From: Gammaproteobacteria bacterium
GTDB lineage: Bacteria; Pseudomonadota; Gammaproteobacteria; Pseudomonadales; Azotimanducaceae
Length of the DNA: 6,019 bases
Reading direction: 5' to 3'
Assembly (NCBI GenBank): GCA_030432795.1
Contig: JAUILW010000222.1
Coordinates: 1-6,019, forward strand
The translations under genes were made by a program, and so were the position numbers. This document shows, piece after piece, positions 4,725 to 6,019 of this stretch. The first letter of the stretch is position 1, and each line of letters opens with the position of its first letter. The notes below the pieces were generated by a model that was not told the DNA's origin, ran no database searches, and saw only the letters and a list, made by a program, of their open reading frames with translations.

Positions 4725-6019
4725 ATGGTCGAAACCGTCACCGGCACCGATCGTTCCGCGGGTATCAGCTACAACGAAGTCCTTGACCGCGACTCCCACC
4801 CGGTGCGTGACATCCTGCGCGTGGATAACCCCCTGCCCCCGGGGCCGACCATCGTTGATCCGAAGGTTTACTATTCGCGTGAGATTTTCGAGCTTGAAAA
4901 AGAACGGCTGTGGAAGCGCGTGTGGCAGATGGCTTGCCACGAGGACGACATCCCGAATGTAGGCGATGCCATTGTCTACGACATTGCCGACCTGTCCTAC
5001 GTCGTCGTGCGCAGCGGGGAAGATACTTTCCACGCTTTCCCCAATGCCTGCCTGCATCGCGGCCGGCAACTGCTGCATCAGAACGAGGAAGGCCTGTACA
5101 ACCTGCGCTGCGCGTTCCACGGCTGGGCCTGGGGGCTCGATGGCGAGCTGCAGGAAGTACCCTGCCACTGGGACTTTCCAACGGTGTCGAAGGCAACACA
5201 CTCACTCAAGCAGGTACGCGTGGGTCGCTGGGGCGGCTTCGTGTTCATCAATCCAGATCCCGACTGCGAGCCTCTGGAGGACTTCCTCGGCGACCTCGAT
5301 GCGCACATGACGCACCTGCCCATGGAGCGTCGCTACAAGGCGGTGCACGTCGCCAAACGGCTGCCTTGCAATTGGAAAGCAGCGCACGAAGCCTTTGCGG
5401 AGGCCTACCACTCGGTGGCCACCCATCCGACGCTACTCGGCTCGCTAGGCTGCGCCAACTCCAAGTACGACGTGTTCGGCAACTTCTCGCGTGCGTTGTC
5501 CGCACACCTGGTGGGCAGCCCGCATGTGCCGGAGTGGCTGCGCGAGCAGCCCTACACCCAGGCCACACCCTTTACCCGCCAGCGCCACGAACTCACGGGC
5601 AACATCTACGAGCGCGTGGAGGAAGGTCGAGTGAAAGTAACCACCACCGACAACCGCGTTGGCTACTTCGACGACTGGGGCAACCATCTGGACGGCGATA
5701 AGTTTCACGCCGACATCCACCTGTGTAACTGGGTGGGTGGTCGCCTGGTGGCGGGTATGGACACGCTGCCATCGAACGTGCCCACCGGTGACTTCGCCGA
5801 GAAACGCGCCAACGCTGCCGCGGTTCGGCGGGAGGAGCTACGCAAAACCCTGGGCGACATGATGGACGACGTGAGCGACGCAGAACTGCTCGACCCCATT
5901 TACTACAGCGTGTTCCCGAACATCAGCCCTTGGGGTTCGTTCAACCAGATCTTTTACCGGTTCCGGCCCTACGGCGACAATCCGGAGGAGTGCATTCACG
6001 AGTGCCTGTACATGTGGCC
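4725..6019 (+). CDS. Rieske non-haem iron oxygenase, alpha (catalytic) subunit (partial, 3' end outside window)
   Basis: The first 431 codons of an aromatic-ring-hydroxylating-type oxygenase; no stop before the window edge. These cytoplasmic enzymes use a Rieske [2Fe-2S] cluster and a mononuclear iron to activate oxygen, with electrons from a separate reductase. The Rieske domain spans about 66-175, with C109-L-H111 and C129-A-F-H132 separated by the standard 17 residues. The catalytic domain begins near 205: NWKAAHEAFAEAYHSVATHP (216-235) supplies iron ligands H229 and H234. The bridging position between the two centres is E226, where naphthalene dioxygenase has Asp. The third, acidic iron ligand is expected just beyond the cut, after YRFRPYGDNPEECIHECLYMW. 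The start at 4725 follows AGGGGAG at 7-nt spacing. The 45-residue N-terminal lead-in before the conserved VYYSREIFELEKERLW is low in recognisable motifs. No reductase, ferredoxin or beta subunit is visible in the window. Substrate unknown. Confidence 0.93.
   Translation, partial: MVETVTGTDRSAGISYNEVLDRDSHPVRDILRVDNPLPPGPTIVDPKVYYSREIFELEKERLWKRVWQMACHEDDIPNVGDAIVYDIADLSYVVVRSGEDTFHAFPNACLHRGRQLLHQNEEGLYNLRCAFHGWAWGLDGELQEVPCHWDFPTVSKATHSLKQVRVGRWGGFVFINPDPDCEPLEDFLGDLDAHMTHLPMERRYKAVHVAKRLPCNWKAAHEAFAEAYHSVATHPTLLGSLGCANSKYDVFGNFSRALSAHLVGSPHVPEWLREQPYTQATPFTRQRHELTGNIYERVEEGRVKVTTTDNRVGYFDDWGNHLDGDKFHADIHLCNWVGGRLVAGMDTLPSNVPTGDFAEKRANAAAVRREELRKTLGDMMDDVSDAELLDPIYYSVFPNISPWGSFNQIFYRFRPYGDNPEECIHECLYMW

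Noticed and set aside
4698..5201. Minus-strand open frame opposite the start of the Rieske gene
   Set aside because: It has no ribosome-binding site or family resemblance and lies antisense to a well-supported gene.
4910..5701. Long plus-strand open frame of 263 codons within the Rieske gene
   Set aside because: It overlaps the Rieske alpha subunit in another frame, and its Arg/Gly/Pro-rich translation has no domain, whereas the Rieske frame has complete cluster and iron motifs.

Overview
The window is GC-rich (by eye about 60%), densely coded and looks like a proteobacterial chromosome. No 16S, tRNA or other phylogenetic marker is present. The closest impression, from family memory only, is a marine or aerobic gammaproteobacterium or a sphingomonad-like oxidative degrader, because Rieske oxygenases, luciferase-like oxidoreductases and delta-class carbonic anhydrases often occur there. 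I see no insertion sequence, tRNA, rRNA, CRISPR array or phage gene.

Layout. (1) Positions 1-1307, minus strand: the N-terminal 435 codons of a thiamine-diphosphate (ThDP)-dependent enzyme of the acetolactate-synthase-like superfamily, cut by the window edge exactly at its GDG cofactor motif. (2) Positions 1308-1441: a divergent intergenic region. (3) Positions 1442-2331, plus strand: a tight pair, a Bcp/PrxQ thiol peroxidase followed 8 nt later by a small ACT-domain protein. (4) Positions 2400-3635: a luciferase-like (LLM) flavin-dependent oxidoreductase, preceded by a short hairpin. (5) Positions 3814-4611: an exported delta-class carbonic anhydrase, with a possible alternative in-frame start at 3700. 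(6) Positions 4725-6019: the N-terminal 431 codons of a Rieske non-haem iron oxygenase alpha subunit, cut by the right edge.

How the parts may fit together. The plus-strand genes are co-oriented with gaps of 8, 68, 178 and 113 nt, so the first pair is probably one operon and the rest may be separately controlled. The LLM oxidoreductase and the Rieske oxygenase are both oxidative enzymes and suggest an aerobic catabolic cluster, with the peroxidase giving protection from peroxide. No substrate can be read from the sequence. The carbonic anhydrase between them is presumably periplasmic, and its link to the oxygenases is unknown.

The most notable non-coding signals lie in the 113-nt leader before the Rieske gene. 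It holds two perfect 9-bp inverted repeats. The second one places the Shine-Dalgarno sequence inside the 3' arm of a hairpin, which suggests translational control or a DNA operator. A 12-bp direct repeat spaced 90 bp and a tandem 9-bp repeat lie upstream of the carbonic anhydrase.
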